In this document: piece by piece, positions 34,161 to 45,099 of the stretch | Layout of the letters: every line of letters starts with the position of its first letter | Position numbering within the stretch: the first letter of the stretch is position 1 | DNA from: Thozetella sp. PMI_491 | Lineage: Eukaryota > Ascomycota > Sordariomycetes > Chaetosphaeriales > Chaetosphaeriaceae | Direction of reading: 5' to 3' | Assembly: GCA_021432635.1 (NCBI GenBank) | Contig: MU270020.1 | Span: forward strand, 1,531,415-1,595,414 | Length of the DNA: 64,000 nucleotides | Made by a program: the position numbers and the translations under genes | The notes under the pieces: model-generated | Told to the model about the DNA's origin: nothing | The model's database searches: none | Seen by the model: only the letters and a program-made list of their open reading frames with translations

Positions 34161-35563
34161 AGTCGAGTTCTTCACAACAACGAGATGGAGGTTAAACCCA
34201 AACAGATGGGCACAGGCTAAAAGGTTGCATATGAAATCAAACTGAAATAGAATGGTCTACAAAACTTCCATATTTTCAGGGTCATCTGAGAAATGGAGAT
34301 GTATCTAGTAAGAAAATAACGCAGATCTTTGCTTCCAGGCGACCCCGTGAACATTGACATCTCGATGTGTGGTGGCTCTTTTGAACTGAACGAGTCAGAG
34401 GCAAGCTATGACCTTTTCCCATCTACAAACCTTTCCCATCCACGGATCTTCTCGGTTATCCTGGAACATGCTCAATAACCGCCTACCGCCCTGTAAGCGC
34501 AGAGTATGATCGTAGGTACGAGGTTCCGCTTTCCTACCCCCATCCAGTAACATCTGACACCATCCACTCAACTTTGCATCAAGAGCACCAACTAGCCTAA
34601 CAGCAGCACACATCAGGTCTGTCAGTTTAACTCTGACACTATTTCCTCTCCTAGGAGCTCACTGAGCCTTCTACACCTAAAACTACATATTTTCAACTCC
34701 AACCGGTGACCATATCGGCAAATCTGAAGTTTGGGTAGCCATCCGCATTCTAGTTACCTCCCTCTTTGCAAGCGCGGACAATCAAACTCGTGAGTTTCGC
34801 TTCGTTTCCATTTCATCAACCCCAAACCCCTACAACAGGCGTCCCCTCTCACTTCGCTGCGTCTCACCTGTTTTCCTCTCCATTATCTTCAACCCAAAGC
34901 TCTATAGCGGGCAGCCATTTTTGTTCCGCTACTTCGCGTAGCTTTCCTTTCCGTTGTCTTCTCCAACTCAAACACCACCGCGTAGCAGACGCTCGTTCTT
35001 CAGTCTACCCTGGTTTAGTATCTTGAGTCCTCGAGCTCAGAAAGTAAGTCTTCGATTTGATTTCCTCGTTAGTCTAGCAGCCTCTTTCACCGACCACCGC
35101 CTTCCCATAGCCTTCAAACTGCTGAAAACGATTGCTGAGATCCACCACTCTGAGAGTCCACACTCGATCAGACCACCTTGATCGGCTTGACGTCAGTCAT
35201 CGGTCCCAACCCTTAATCGCATAGTCATCTTCCCTAGCGCTCCTTGCCACCAGCCACCCAGACCTCACTTTCCCCGCCACCAATACTTTTCCTGCAGGCT
35301 GAACACAATATTCTGTGATATAAACCGAGGCCACTGTGACACTTCTTCTCTCTAAAATCGACGAGAAACCCCCCAGAGTCTTTATTTCCTTGTCCCTTTG
35401 AAAAAGAAAAGATTCCTTGGGAAACAGCCGACGTAACTCACATTCAGGCTCAGGGGAAGTCACAAGAGCCTCGCTGACAGCCTTGCTAGCTAGGACGCAT
35501 AAACCCTCGCAAAGAAACAATGGTCTCAGGTCTTTCTTGAGTCGACTCTTCACAGCTCTCAGG
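34161..35563. other. Intergenic region and probable SNF2 leader
   Basis: From about 34760 the sequence is CT-rich and contains GTGAGT (34791) and GTAAGT (35042) donor-like sites, so the SNF2 transcript may have a spliced 5' leader. An in-frame ATG at 35417 could extend the protein by 49 residues. Confidence 0.5.
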
Positions 35564-38500
35564 ATGGCATCCTCCCCAAGCAATGAAAAGCCGGATATTG
35601 ACATGAAGGAAAGTACCCAAACTAGCGAGTCAACAGATGGCGATAGTACCCATCCCAAGACCGAACTCATCACCGCGTTATCACAAAGTCAAAGGACTTC
35701 GAAAATGTTGGAGCCAATTTCTACTAGGCCAAGATCTCTGTCTTTGGGGGAGATCAAGCACTCCCTGTTGCCTGTGAGTCGCGTGCCTCTAGCCGAACCG
35801 AGGGCTGCGTCAGCCAGCCCCAGGGCACTTCGGTGCTCTGACTCGAACCCCAGCGCGGTTAAGAGTTCAGAAGGAGAAGTTATTGCCAGTCCCGAGAACA
35901 TCTCGGCTATCTCACAAGAGCCGGCGTCTAGCGCCCCAGAAGTTGAAGTGCCGCCGACCAGCCCTTTGATCAAAGAGGAGAGCCAGCCCGAACTCCAAGA
36001 TGAGCCTATGGAAGTGTGCCATTCTCACTCTCCTACGGCAAATGGAATATTGGAGCATTCTGAGGAAGAAACCGGTTCCAAGGCCGTGATGCGCTCCAGC
36101 GCCCGCTTGAAGGAAGTGAATTCAAAGAATAAGGAGGATGCTAGCTCCACTACTAACCCTACTACCAAGAAAAGGAAACGGACTCCCGCCGAGTACTGGG
36201 AGGCGGAGTGGAGCAGAATCCAGGCTGAGGATGCTGATACCTTGGACCCGAAAAGGCGTAACAGGATCCTTGACTACGCGGCGAAGCGGAGTAATATCCT
36301 GACAGAGGCTCCCACGGGCATCAGCTCGAGGGCGGAACAGGGCGATGACATCGAATTCATGGAAGATATCGAGGCCAGAAAGAAAGATACGCAGTGGCTT
36401 TTGATCAAGCAGAGCATCGACATGAGTGACCCCGCTATTGTGGCCGATTTACGCGTCGTGGAACAAGCAAGCTTGAGCTTTGGCTTTGCCAAGTGCAAAC
36501 CCACCAACGGCAAGTGGCGTTTGCAGCTAACTAAGAAGGCCAAGATCATGTTTGAGACGCCGCTCTTCCACCACCAGATGGTAGGTGTTTCCTGGATGCT
36601 TGCCAGAGAGCTAGCCCCTCAAGCATCCATCAGAGGGGGTATCCTTGCCGATGAGATGGGCTTGGGCAAGACGCTGGAGATGCTAGCGTGCGCCTCGCTA
36701 AATCCCCCCACGGCTAGAGCCAAGGGCAAGAGAGGTACCCTCGTCCTATGCCCCAGGGGCCTGGTTCTTCAGTGGAAGAGTGAAATTTACAAACATCACG
36801 AAGACAAAAGATGCCCCTCCGTGACCATATACACCCTCAAAAGTGACAAAGATAAAGAGGACTGGCAGCGAGCCGGTTTCGTGTAAGTACATCTCCCAAG
36901 CTATCACATTGCGGCTGTCGGTACTGTATTGACATAGACATATAGCATCGCCACTTACGCTCAGCTCGCCTTAGGTTTTCCTCGGGATAAGGTCATCGAT
37001 CGGGTCGAACGTATGAGAAAAGAAAAAAACAACCAGTGGAAAGCGCTATTCGAAAAACATGCGAGCAACCTATTAAAACACAAATGGTGGAGGGTTGTCC
37101 TTGATGAAGGACACGGTATCAGAAACCGCGATAGCCTAAGGTCCCGTTCTTGCGGCTACATCTCTAGTGCCCATCGCTGGTTCCTCACCGGCACGCCGGT
37201 ACAAAACTCGACTGACGAGCTCTTTCCGGTTTTGCGGTTTCTCATAACCAAGCGTGAAGAACTCCTGAAATATGAGCAATTTCGGAACATTTATGGGGTC
37301 AGTCAGAATATATCCGAGCATTCTGAGAACATGACAAGGCTCCGAACCCTGAATCGAACTATCACGCTGTCCAGAAAAGGCACCGACACACTCATGGGAA
37401 AAGCCATTCTGGAAGTCCCAGCGCCGTACCCGACTGAATTGGAGTCGGTCGAGCTTCGACCACATGAGCGCGAGATTTGGAACGCTCTGCTTAACCCCGA
37501 CAGGAGCCAACCCAAGAGAAATGCCTTTAAGCTGTGCAACCAGATGCGGAAGGCCGCTGCCCACTTTGGAATGGTAGAGCCCAACCCGCTGCCCTCCGAT
37601 GGAACAGAAGCAGCCCAAGATTTTCCCGGTGACTCGATCGAGAGATTCTGCAGGCTATGCTGCAGGGTGCTCCTGTGCCCCTTGATTTCCGCGGTAAGCG
37701 ATGATAACGAACCCCTTAGTAGCTAGGCTAACTTTACCAGTCTTCAGAATGCAGACATGCTTTCTGCAGAAGTTGCATTTCTAGCGCGAAGCGATCTAGC
37801 AAGAAGAAAGTAAAGACTGGCAAGTCAAGCAGTAAGAACGCTGAAAAGACAGGGTTCGAATGTCCCAGCTGCTTGGTTTGGATAACAGACCTCAAGCAAT
37901 GCCGAGATGCCAGCAAGTGTTACCAAGATGGCGAGCGGCCAGACGAAGTTGGGAAGCGCAGGGGCTGGGCAAATTCGCGGAGAACGAAGACGGCCAAGAA
38001 GCGCAAGAGGAAGAATCAGGAGAAAAAGAGACAGCCCGACATCGCACGTCATAGACAGCTGAAGTTGTCAACAGAGAAGCATCGCGTGCCGGGCGATGAT
38101 GAGAATGGTTTCCAGCCCCTTATGAATGCAGTTGATGGCAAGGCACTGGAGTTCCTCAATGAGTACGACAAATTTCCCTGGAACCCGGTCCCACAGAGCG
38201 CGAAGACGAAGAGGGCTATGGAGAAAATACTTGAGTGGCAGCGAGAGGCACCCGGGGAGAAGATAATAGGTAAGCCGCCTACCTCTACTCGTCTCGAGTC
38301 GAAGGAGCTAACCAGACCAGTCTTTGCGAGATGGCTCTTCCCTATGGTAGTTCTAGGACAGACCTTGTTCCAGCATGGGATAAAGTTCCTCTACTACTGG
38401 GGAAACCTGAGACCCGAAGAGAGACAAACGCAGATCGACTCATTTAAAAGCGAGGAGGACATCAAGGTCATGGTAAGAACTCTAGCCCTTGACTTCTAGG

Positions 38501-38971
38501 CACGAGACTCATGTCGACCAGCTCATTTCCATCACCAGCGGCGGAGAGGGGTTGAATCTAACAGCCGCGAGCCGCGCGATCCTCCTCGATCTGTCGTGGC
38601 ACACGGGTGAGGAGCAGCAGGCGTTCGGCCGAATCCACCGAATCGGCCAGACCAAGCGCGTGCATACCGTCAGGATCATCGCGAAGGACACGCTGGACGA
38701 ACGCATTCTGGAAATCCAGGAGAGGAAGCAAGAAAATATATCAGAGATGAGCGAGGGCAAGACCTCGAAGGGACCCACCAAAGGAGACCTCATGCAGCTC
38801 TTCCACCAGTCTGGCCTGATTGGCCATGTCGAATTTGGCACAGATTTTGAGGACGAGCAAGACGAATATGCCCCAGAGAAAGACGAGGGCTCAGAAAGTG
38901 AAGATGAAGGCTCGGAGACTGATGAGTCGGAGTACTCGGGAGGGAGTGTCTCTAGCGGCACGATTGAGTGA
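35564..38971 (+). CDS. SNF2-family ATPase with embedded RING finger (Rad5/Rad16/HLTF type)
   Basis: DNA-dependent ATPase/translocase with probable ubiquitin E3 activity, nuclear. Five exons: 35564-36882, 36946-37693, 37741-38269, 38321-38472 and 38522-38971; 1065 residues. A Ser/Glu-rich N-terminal region with the basic patch KKRKR (about 205) precedes the helicase. Motif I DEMGLGKT starts at residue 363; LCPRGLVLQWKSE; motif II VLDEGHGIRN (DEGH, typical of the Rad5/Rad16 group) near 490; motif III LTGTPVQN; then RING pairs CRLC, CRHAFCRSC and, after a Lys/Ser-rich insert, CPSC. The C-terminal lobe has KFLYYWGNLRPEERQ, TSGGEGLNLTAASRAI and QAFGRIHRIGQTKRVHTV. The tail is acidic. It could be a Rad5-, Rad16- or Ris1-like member; no HIRAN domain was noticed. 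Confidence 0.93.
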
Positions 38972-40906
38972 GCCGTTTACGTCCCGTGTCCGTGAGAGGC
39001 GGAGGCTGCAAGAGATCCCCTCAGGTATTTTGGCACGACTTTGTGCTGCTGGCTGACTATCGAGAAGCAGGCATGCGGAGGAGGGGGAAGGGGGGGTGAC
39101 ACAGGCGTCGCAGGGGCGCCTGCTCAGTAGCTATTATCGCTCTAGATGCACTACATAGCTCTCAGCCTTAGAGATATGGAATCACTGCTTCGACACTCTC
39201 ACGCTTCTCGTTCTCGCACAGGGGGCCGCTCTCAGCGATGATTAACACTACAGGATGCGCCACCTGCGGCTGGATGAGGTGCAGAGGCCTGCCCAACCAT
39301 CTAGATGTCGAGGCGATGTCGCCATGGCGAGGCAGAGTGACCGCATGGGCTATTGCCACGCGGCCCAGTGGCCTGGGACCAGCGGACCCGCACGGCTGCA
39401 CTATTTTAGATATTTTAGAGACATGCTCAGCACGAGGGGGCCCAGAAGGCCGGAAGAGGGGGGGAGGGTGTAGCTGAGGCCACGGCACAGGAAGAGACCG
39501 CCGGCTGACAGGCACGTTTCCCTCCCGCCACCTTCCAATCGGGGAAGGCGGCCCTCAGGCGCGATAGCCAGCGTCGAGAGACGGGGCAAGTAGCTAAAGA
39601 ACGTCAAGCGAGTTGGCAGGAGACGCTTGCGCGCTGGCGGCCCTAGTAGCACACCGAATGCCTACATAGCGCTGGGTAGTTCTACTGTTCGCTGCGGAAG
39701 GCGCAGGAGAAGAAGGATGTACTTGGTAGAACGCCATGCTAGTTCGCGGCCCCCAGGTCTAGACCCCCGTAGGTGGCTAGGGCCAGAAGCGCCCCGCTAA
39801 AAATGCGAACACTGCACTAGTCCCGCTCCGTACTATGTAGGCACAAATGGGTGGGAACGCTGAGCCGCGGGCTCGGGATCTGCCGTTGGGAGGGTTGGCA
39901 CTGGGCGATCGGGCCGGTGTCAGCTGGAGAAGACCGGCGATGACATCAGGAAAGACCGCATTGGCATCGACCTAATACGCGGCTATGCTAAGACGCAAAT
40001 CTTCATTTATTTCGATCAGGCCGCTGCCACCACCGGCCGACATCCGTAATGCGCCGCCGAGAGTAGCTAAATGGGGGACAGGGAGCGGAGGCCGGGATCG
40101 AAGCGAACATGTCTTGCAGGAGTTCGATCCGACGGGGGGTTTTTTTTTTTAACCATTTCTTCTTTTTCGGCAGGCCAAATTTTCATTATCGCCAAAGATG
40201 GCTGATAGAAGTGGAAGGAGCATGGGGAGGAGCAGGCGAGGGAAAGGGGGAAAAGGAAAGTGGGGGAAACAAGCAACGGCGATGAAAACCGGGACGGGGG
40301 CACCAGCGCGTAGCGCAGTGCCAGTGCAGAACGTTAGTACCACCTGGGGCGTTCTTATCGGCCCAACATTCCTAAAGAGGGGGGTTTGTGCCAAGAGCCA
40401 AGCGCCGAGCCAGGCGAGCACATGGGATAGCGGCAAATCGTACAGAGCGCATGTCGTATCGTACATAGTACACGAGAGACGAGAAGGGAAAAAAAAAAAA
40501 AATCAATCAATCCAGCTGCTCAAATGATGGTCACGTCGCGAGACATGAAATCATTCGGTGTTGACGCGACAAAACCTTGGTCGCGCTGGAGGGGACGTTG
40601 CACCTGTCATCCCATCACATGTTTCATGTCTCCAAACCTTTTCATTGTGCTCCAGCAGACACACCACGGGGCGGGTGGGGTGGCGCGAGATTGGGCGCTG
40701 GGACTCGCAAACTCAATTCCCCAACCACCACCGAGCCGAAAAAAAGCCATAAGACCAGACCCAGCGGCCACCCTGCCCCTCCTCTCCCAAAGCCCCAAAG
40801 GCCCGATGGCCCCAGGGCGGTCACGGTCGGCCCAGCGGACCTGCATAAGTGTGGTGGCCAGCCCCCTTCACAGCAGATTGTAGATGATGCACTGTAGATA
40901 AATATA

Positions 40907-40938
40907 TAGATACGTAGATACGTAGATACGTAGATACG
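40907..40938. repeat. Octamer tandem repeat, TAGATACG x4
   Basis: Four perfect copies head to tail, no spacers. Confidence 0.9.
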
Positions 40939-41534
40939 AGGAGGTACGTACCATCCAGTAGAACCAGAAGTACTCCGTACAGGACTCCATAGATAAATGG
41001 TAACATACCCCTCAGCTGGGAAGAGGGCTGGCCCATCGACGGCCACGACGCCAGCCAGTGTCGGTCGACCCGCTCGAGGGGCCGCAGCAGAGACCCTAGT
41101 CGCAAAAGCCACGTTATCGAGAGGGGTTGAAGAAAAAAACAAGAGAGAAACAAAGGCGACGGCATCATGGTTCTCGCCACTGTAGCGTAGGATGCGGCCT
41201 GAGACACGATAACGCTCACCAGTCTCTATTGTTTCCCTGCTCTCTTTGTTCCGCACCGGGTGCGGGTGGTGTGTGCCAGGCGCCTGTATGGACGGCAAAT
41301 CGCGGGCGTGCATTGTTTAATATGCGATGGTAAAACACACTTCCTTGATTGCGGTTCCTTCTCCTCCCTGCTTCCCCCCCCCGGCCACCGAGATTTGAGG
41401 GAGCCTGTCCAGTCTCGCTTTTCGAGGCAGACGGCAAACACGCCCCGGGCAGTGCTGTGGAACACGGCATGCCTCCGACCGCTAGCTGGTGGAGAAGAAA
41501 ACAGTATCTACTTTGCTACTTTTAGTGCGGAATA

Positions 41535-41562
41535 CAGTCAGTCAGTCAATCAGTCAGTCAGG
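41535..41562. repeat. CAGT-type tetranucleotide repeat
   Basis: Six CAGT-like units with one TCAA interruption, in the long upstream region of the gene at 42842. Confidence 0.8.
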
Positions 41563-42841
41563 TCGACATGGCGCGGGGCGTGGAGGCGCACGTCGATGGA
41601 CGAAGTGAGCGATCCGCGGCGCTGGTTGCGAGCTGCGGCTGCTCTCTGGCCTGGTCTAATTAGCAGGCGAGGGCAGCAAAGAGCGAGCGAGCGGGCAGGC
41701 AGTCTGGAAGGGCCTGCAGCGCGGCCACGCACGCCTGCTGTCCAGGCGGCCCTAGTGCTTGCATTGGGGCCGACTTGGGGCCATTGGGGGGGAGCCTGCA
41801 CCCTAGTCGCCTAGCCGGGGAGGGGGTGGGACGCCAACTTAGTGGTGTTGGGGGGCGGGGCTACCCATCCAATGAGGCGGCGGCCACGCGGTCAGATTGG
41901 GAAAGGCCTCGGTCCTCCCCTCGTGCATGCAGCTGTGGGGAGCCGGGCAGGGGTAATTAACGCAAACGCCAACCGCATCCGGACAGGTGCCCTGCTCATC
42001 ATGCGCACGTACCGCCCAAGGTTCGGTAGCCAATTTCCAAAGGCCAATTTGAAGGCAAGGTCGCCCGCTCTCTCCTTGCTCCTACCTGCTTGCTGCTTGC
42101 TGCTCTCTGTGCCTTGCCTTGCTCGCTTTGCACAGCTGCCAGTCTCGACGACATTCCGACTCGGGAGGACCGCTTGCTTGCTCGCCTGCCTGCCTTGTCT
42201 GTCTCGTTCGGCCTTCTTCAACCATTTTTCCTCGTGCGGATCCTCGGTGTCGTCCGGTCGCGTTCCCTTGCTTGGTTCGGAAAGAAACAAGTCACTTGGG
42301 CGGTGTTGATCTCGAGCCACTGGAATTTGCGCCGTGTTATTTGCCCTGCCCTCGCTCCCGCATGACGAACTGCGAGCTCTGAGCCTCGTCATCCACCCGC
42401 TTGTGGAAGACAGCTGAGGCCCTTTCCTGGATTTGCCCATTCCTGCTTGGCTGGCCGGTCCTTTCCAGTCCTTTCCTTCTTGCACCACGCGACTTCGGTT
42501 GGCATTGCCACCATTGTCATTAGGTATGCTCGCCCCGATACTCCTGGCCCCTTCTCCCCGAAGCTCCTTTCCTTTCCGGTCACACCAGCTCCCTCGCCTC
42601 AAGAGCGATGTCGGCCGGCCATTGGAACCTGCCGATTCTCGTGCTAACATCTCTCTGCCTGAAAGACTAAAGACTATCCTCAACATCTGGCTTGCCAGTC
42701 ACGTTTTCCCGCATCACTTTGCAACCCCTCCTCCCAATCCGAGCTCCTCTAGGCTTGCGTCGATCGTATTCTTAAACCGCCAATTTGTTTGTCTCTCCTG
42801 CACGAACCACCAGGTCCGGATCCGGAAAATTTCCTCTCACA

Positions 42842-43330
42842 ATGGCCTCCTCTCCGATCAACGAGAAGGCACCCGTTGTCGGCCTCACGCTGAGCACGAG
42901 CACGGCCAGCCCGACGCTGGCCAACAAGGCATCTCAGGACACCCTTGGTTCAGGCGGTCTGTCCCCCTCCGCTGAGAAAGCCGACGGCCGCCCGCGTCCT
43001 TCGGATGTATCGACTCCGTCTACCGCCCATCTGAACCCCTTTGACACCGACATTGAAGCCATCATCACCACCACCGAGACGAACCACCGCCGGTCGCTCG
43101 AGTGCACCAAGGGTGGCACCGACTGCCACGTCTGGCCCAGCCAGGAGCATTGGAAGGCCAAGGCGAAGAAGGCCAAGCAGCAGCGCCGCAACTGCAACTG
43201 CCTCGGCGGCCTGAGCAAGCGGAACCGCATCATCGCCAAGGCTTTGATCGGTCTGTTGGTTGTGGGCATTGCCGTCGGAGTGGGCTTTGGAGTTAGCAAG
43301 CCCCTCGGCGCTAGCATATGGCACAGCTAA
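42842..43330 (+). CDS. Conserved hypothetical protein with C-terminal TM segment
   Basis: Single exon, 162 residues. The N-terminal 60 residues are Ser/Thr/Pro-rich and disordered. NPFDTDIEAIITTTETNHRR, TDCHVWPSQEHWKAKAKKAK and NCNCLGGLSKRNRIIAK follow, then one TM segment LIGLLVVGIAVGVGFGVS and a short tail KPLGASIW. The layout fits a tail-anchored protein with its basic-flanked helix at the end, and these blocks are familiar from uncharacterised ascomycete proteins. The ATG context CACAATGG is strong. The GC-rich body and a very long CT-rich upstream region suggest a strongly regulated transcript (inference). Confidence 0.8.
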   Translation: MASSPINEKAPVVGLTLSTSTASPTLANKASQDTLGSGGLSPSAEKADGRPRPSDVSTPSTAHLNPFDTDIEAIITTTETNHRRSLECTKGGTDCHVWPSQEHWKAKAKKAKQQRRNCNCLGGLSKRNRIIAKALIGLLVVGIAVGVGFGVSKPLGASIWHS

Positions 43331-44385
43331 GGCGGCACCATACTCTGGTCTCGACCAGTCGTCTCGTCTCACCTCATCGTGCCTTACCATATTCGTGGTG
43401 AACCGCCCTCGCCATGCTCGCTCGCACTCGCCGTACATACCCCCCGCCACAGGGCACCGGCCATCCATCTATCTACCACCCACCGGGCAGCATTGGAGCC
43501 CGCGGCCAACCTCAGCACACCCTCAACTCGTGGGAGCAGCTCAGTATTCCGCATTTGATACCCCACCTGCCGCTTCTCTGTACATATTCCGTTACGATTC
43601 GTCCCCCACGGCTCTTCCGCAGCCCTGGCATCGGGCTCCTCTTTCCTTGGTACTAGACCTCCACCGCATCACGGCGGCCGGCGTTCGGGGTGACTTCTTT
43701 TTACACGTACATCTACTGGTTCTTGTGGTCGCTCGGGAAGGACGCTCAGTCGGGCTTCCAGCTCGCAACCGAGGTGGCCCATTCTGTTAGTTATCGAGGG
43801 ACATGTTCAGAGGGAAAGGAACTGGACACTAATGGCGTACATTGGGGCTATGACACCCGGATGGTTATCGTCTTAGAGAGGGGAATATAGCTTACGAAGA
43901 ATTTGGGCTGGTAGCCGTTGACGATGTCAACGCACCAGATCCCAATTCCCCGCCCACGTTTCTGCCTCCTACGCACCAGTGATGACTTAGCTAACTACCC
44001 TTGCTCACCGACCTCCTCTCCAGGCTATGCGCAGCTCTAGGACAGAACGAACGCCACTTCAGCTTTGCGACCGTCCTTGACGCCTTCAAAGTCAATGGTA
44101 CGCCTCCAACCGATAGATGATTGAAGCTACCAATAGAAATCCGCGTGGCTTGCATGTAGGCCGATACGAGCACGAGGCGCCGCCCTTTTCGGGGTCGTCA
44201 GCCCTTCACAACGGGACACAACAGGACACAAGGGAGGGTCCATGGCTTGAAGGGTTTCCCTGTCGGAAGCAGGTATGCAGGATAGAAAGTGGTAGGAGGA
44301 CTTTCGCGGCGCTAGGCCGAAAAAAGTGAACCATGCCGCCACATGTTCCGGTTTCCAAAGACTATCTATGCAGGGAGAGACCGCC
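43331..44385. other. Intergenic region between convergent genes
   Basis: 3' flanks; no gene recognised. The GC-rich part to about 43800 may be transcribed 3' UTR. Confidence 0.55.
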
Positions 44386-45099
44386 TTACGAGTAAGTACG
44401 CCCTCTCCTCCCCTGGGCTGCTGTCAGATTTCGCCCTGGCCCAGCCCCTTGGAGGGGCTGCTCCTCAAAAGCCTCTGAGGCGGCACCAGATGGGTCTATT
44501 GCCCCTCCTCGGCCCGTGCTACTAGTGCTGACATCGCCGGCCCGCCCTGGGGCTCTGCCGCCGCAAGGCTCCGCTCGCTCGGGAAGCCCCGGCCGGCTGC
44601 TTGGCAGGCTGTACGGCCTGTAGGGGTTGACCATGTCCTCCGGGAGGTCGCGCCCGGCCATGTTCACCTCGTGGCTGGCAGGCCACGGCTCCGCCATCCA
44701 GGCCTTCTTCTTGCCTTTGGGGTCTTGCGTGCTGCTACCGCCGTTAGTCATCCCGCCCACCAGGCTCTGGGGATCGCGCCGAATCCACGACGGTACGCTC
44801 TCCAATGCTAGCGAGCGTGCCTGCACGGGACTCATCGGTACTGCGGGATACGCGGGTGGAGCAGCGCGAGCGACGGATGCAGAGGAGCCCCCGTTGTTTA
44901 CCTGCTTCGTGCTGGGTTCCGCGTCATCGGCTGCCCCAGTCCAAGGAAACCAAAAGCGTCGATAATCCTGCATCTCAAGATCAATCTCCGCGGGGGTCTG
45001 TCTGCTGCGACGCTCCTCGATGGTGGCCCAGATGGCGATACCGACAAATACGACGGGTATCAGGCCGACAATCACGTAGCCTAGTGTCCAGTTTGCCAT
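44386..45099 (-). CDS. Hypothetical single-pass membrane protein
   Basis: Single exon, 237 residues. Residues 5-27 (TLGYVIVGLIPVVFVGIAIW) form one TM helix directly after the start, with basic residues EERRSR behind it, so most of the protein faces the cytosol if the positive-inside rule holds. DLEMQDYRRFWFPW is a short aromatic block, and the remainder is Pro/Gly/Ser-rich and disordered. No family is recognised. The opposite-strand frames in the same place look like shadows, since only this frame has a hydrophobic start and consistent GC-ending codons. Confidence 0.65.
   Translation of the reverse strand: MANWTLGYVIVGLIPVVFVGIAIWATIEERRSRQTPAEIDLEMQDYRRFWFPWTGAADDAEPSTKQVNNGGSSASVARAAPPAYPAVPMSPVQARSLALESVPSWIRRDPQSLVGGMTNGGSSTQDPKGKKKAWMAEPWPASHEVNMAGRDLPEDMVNPYRPYSLPSSRPGLPERAEPCGGRAPGRAGDVSTSSTGRGGAIDPSGAASEAFEEQPLQGAGPGRNLTAAQGRRGRTYS

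Larger units (their letters stand above)
38972..42841. other. 3.9-kb gene-free stretch, probably long promoter and leader of the next gene
   Basis: Contains an octamer repeat at 40907-40938, a CAGT-type repeat at 41535-41562, a poly-A run near 40490 and a long CT-rich tract at 42060-42600 resembling a transcribed leader. A 6-codon upstream ORF starts at 42362. Long frames here (for example 41892-42686 minus) lack motifs. Confidence 0.5.

Noticed and set aside
40907-40938. Possible CRISPR-like array (TAGATACG x4)
   Set aside because: Units are adjacent with no spacers, and the genome is eukaryotic; it is a simple minisatellite.
41892-42686. 264-codon minus-strand frame
   Set aside because: Lies antisense to a CT-rich leader; composition explains the long frame and it has no recognisable domain.
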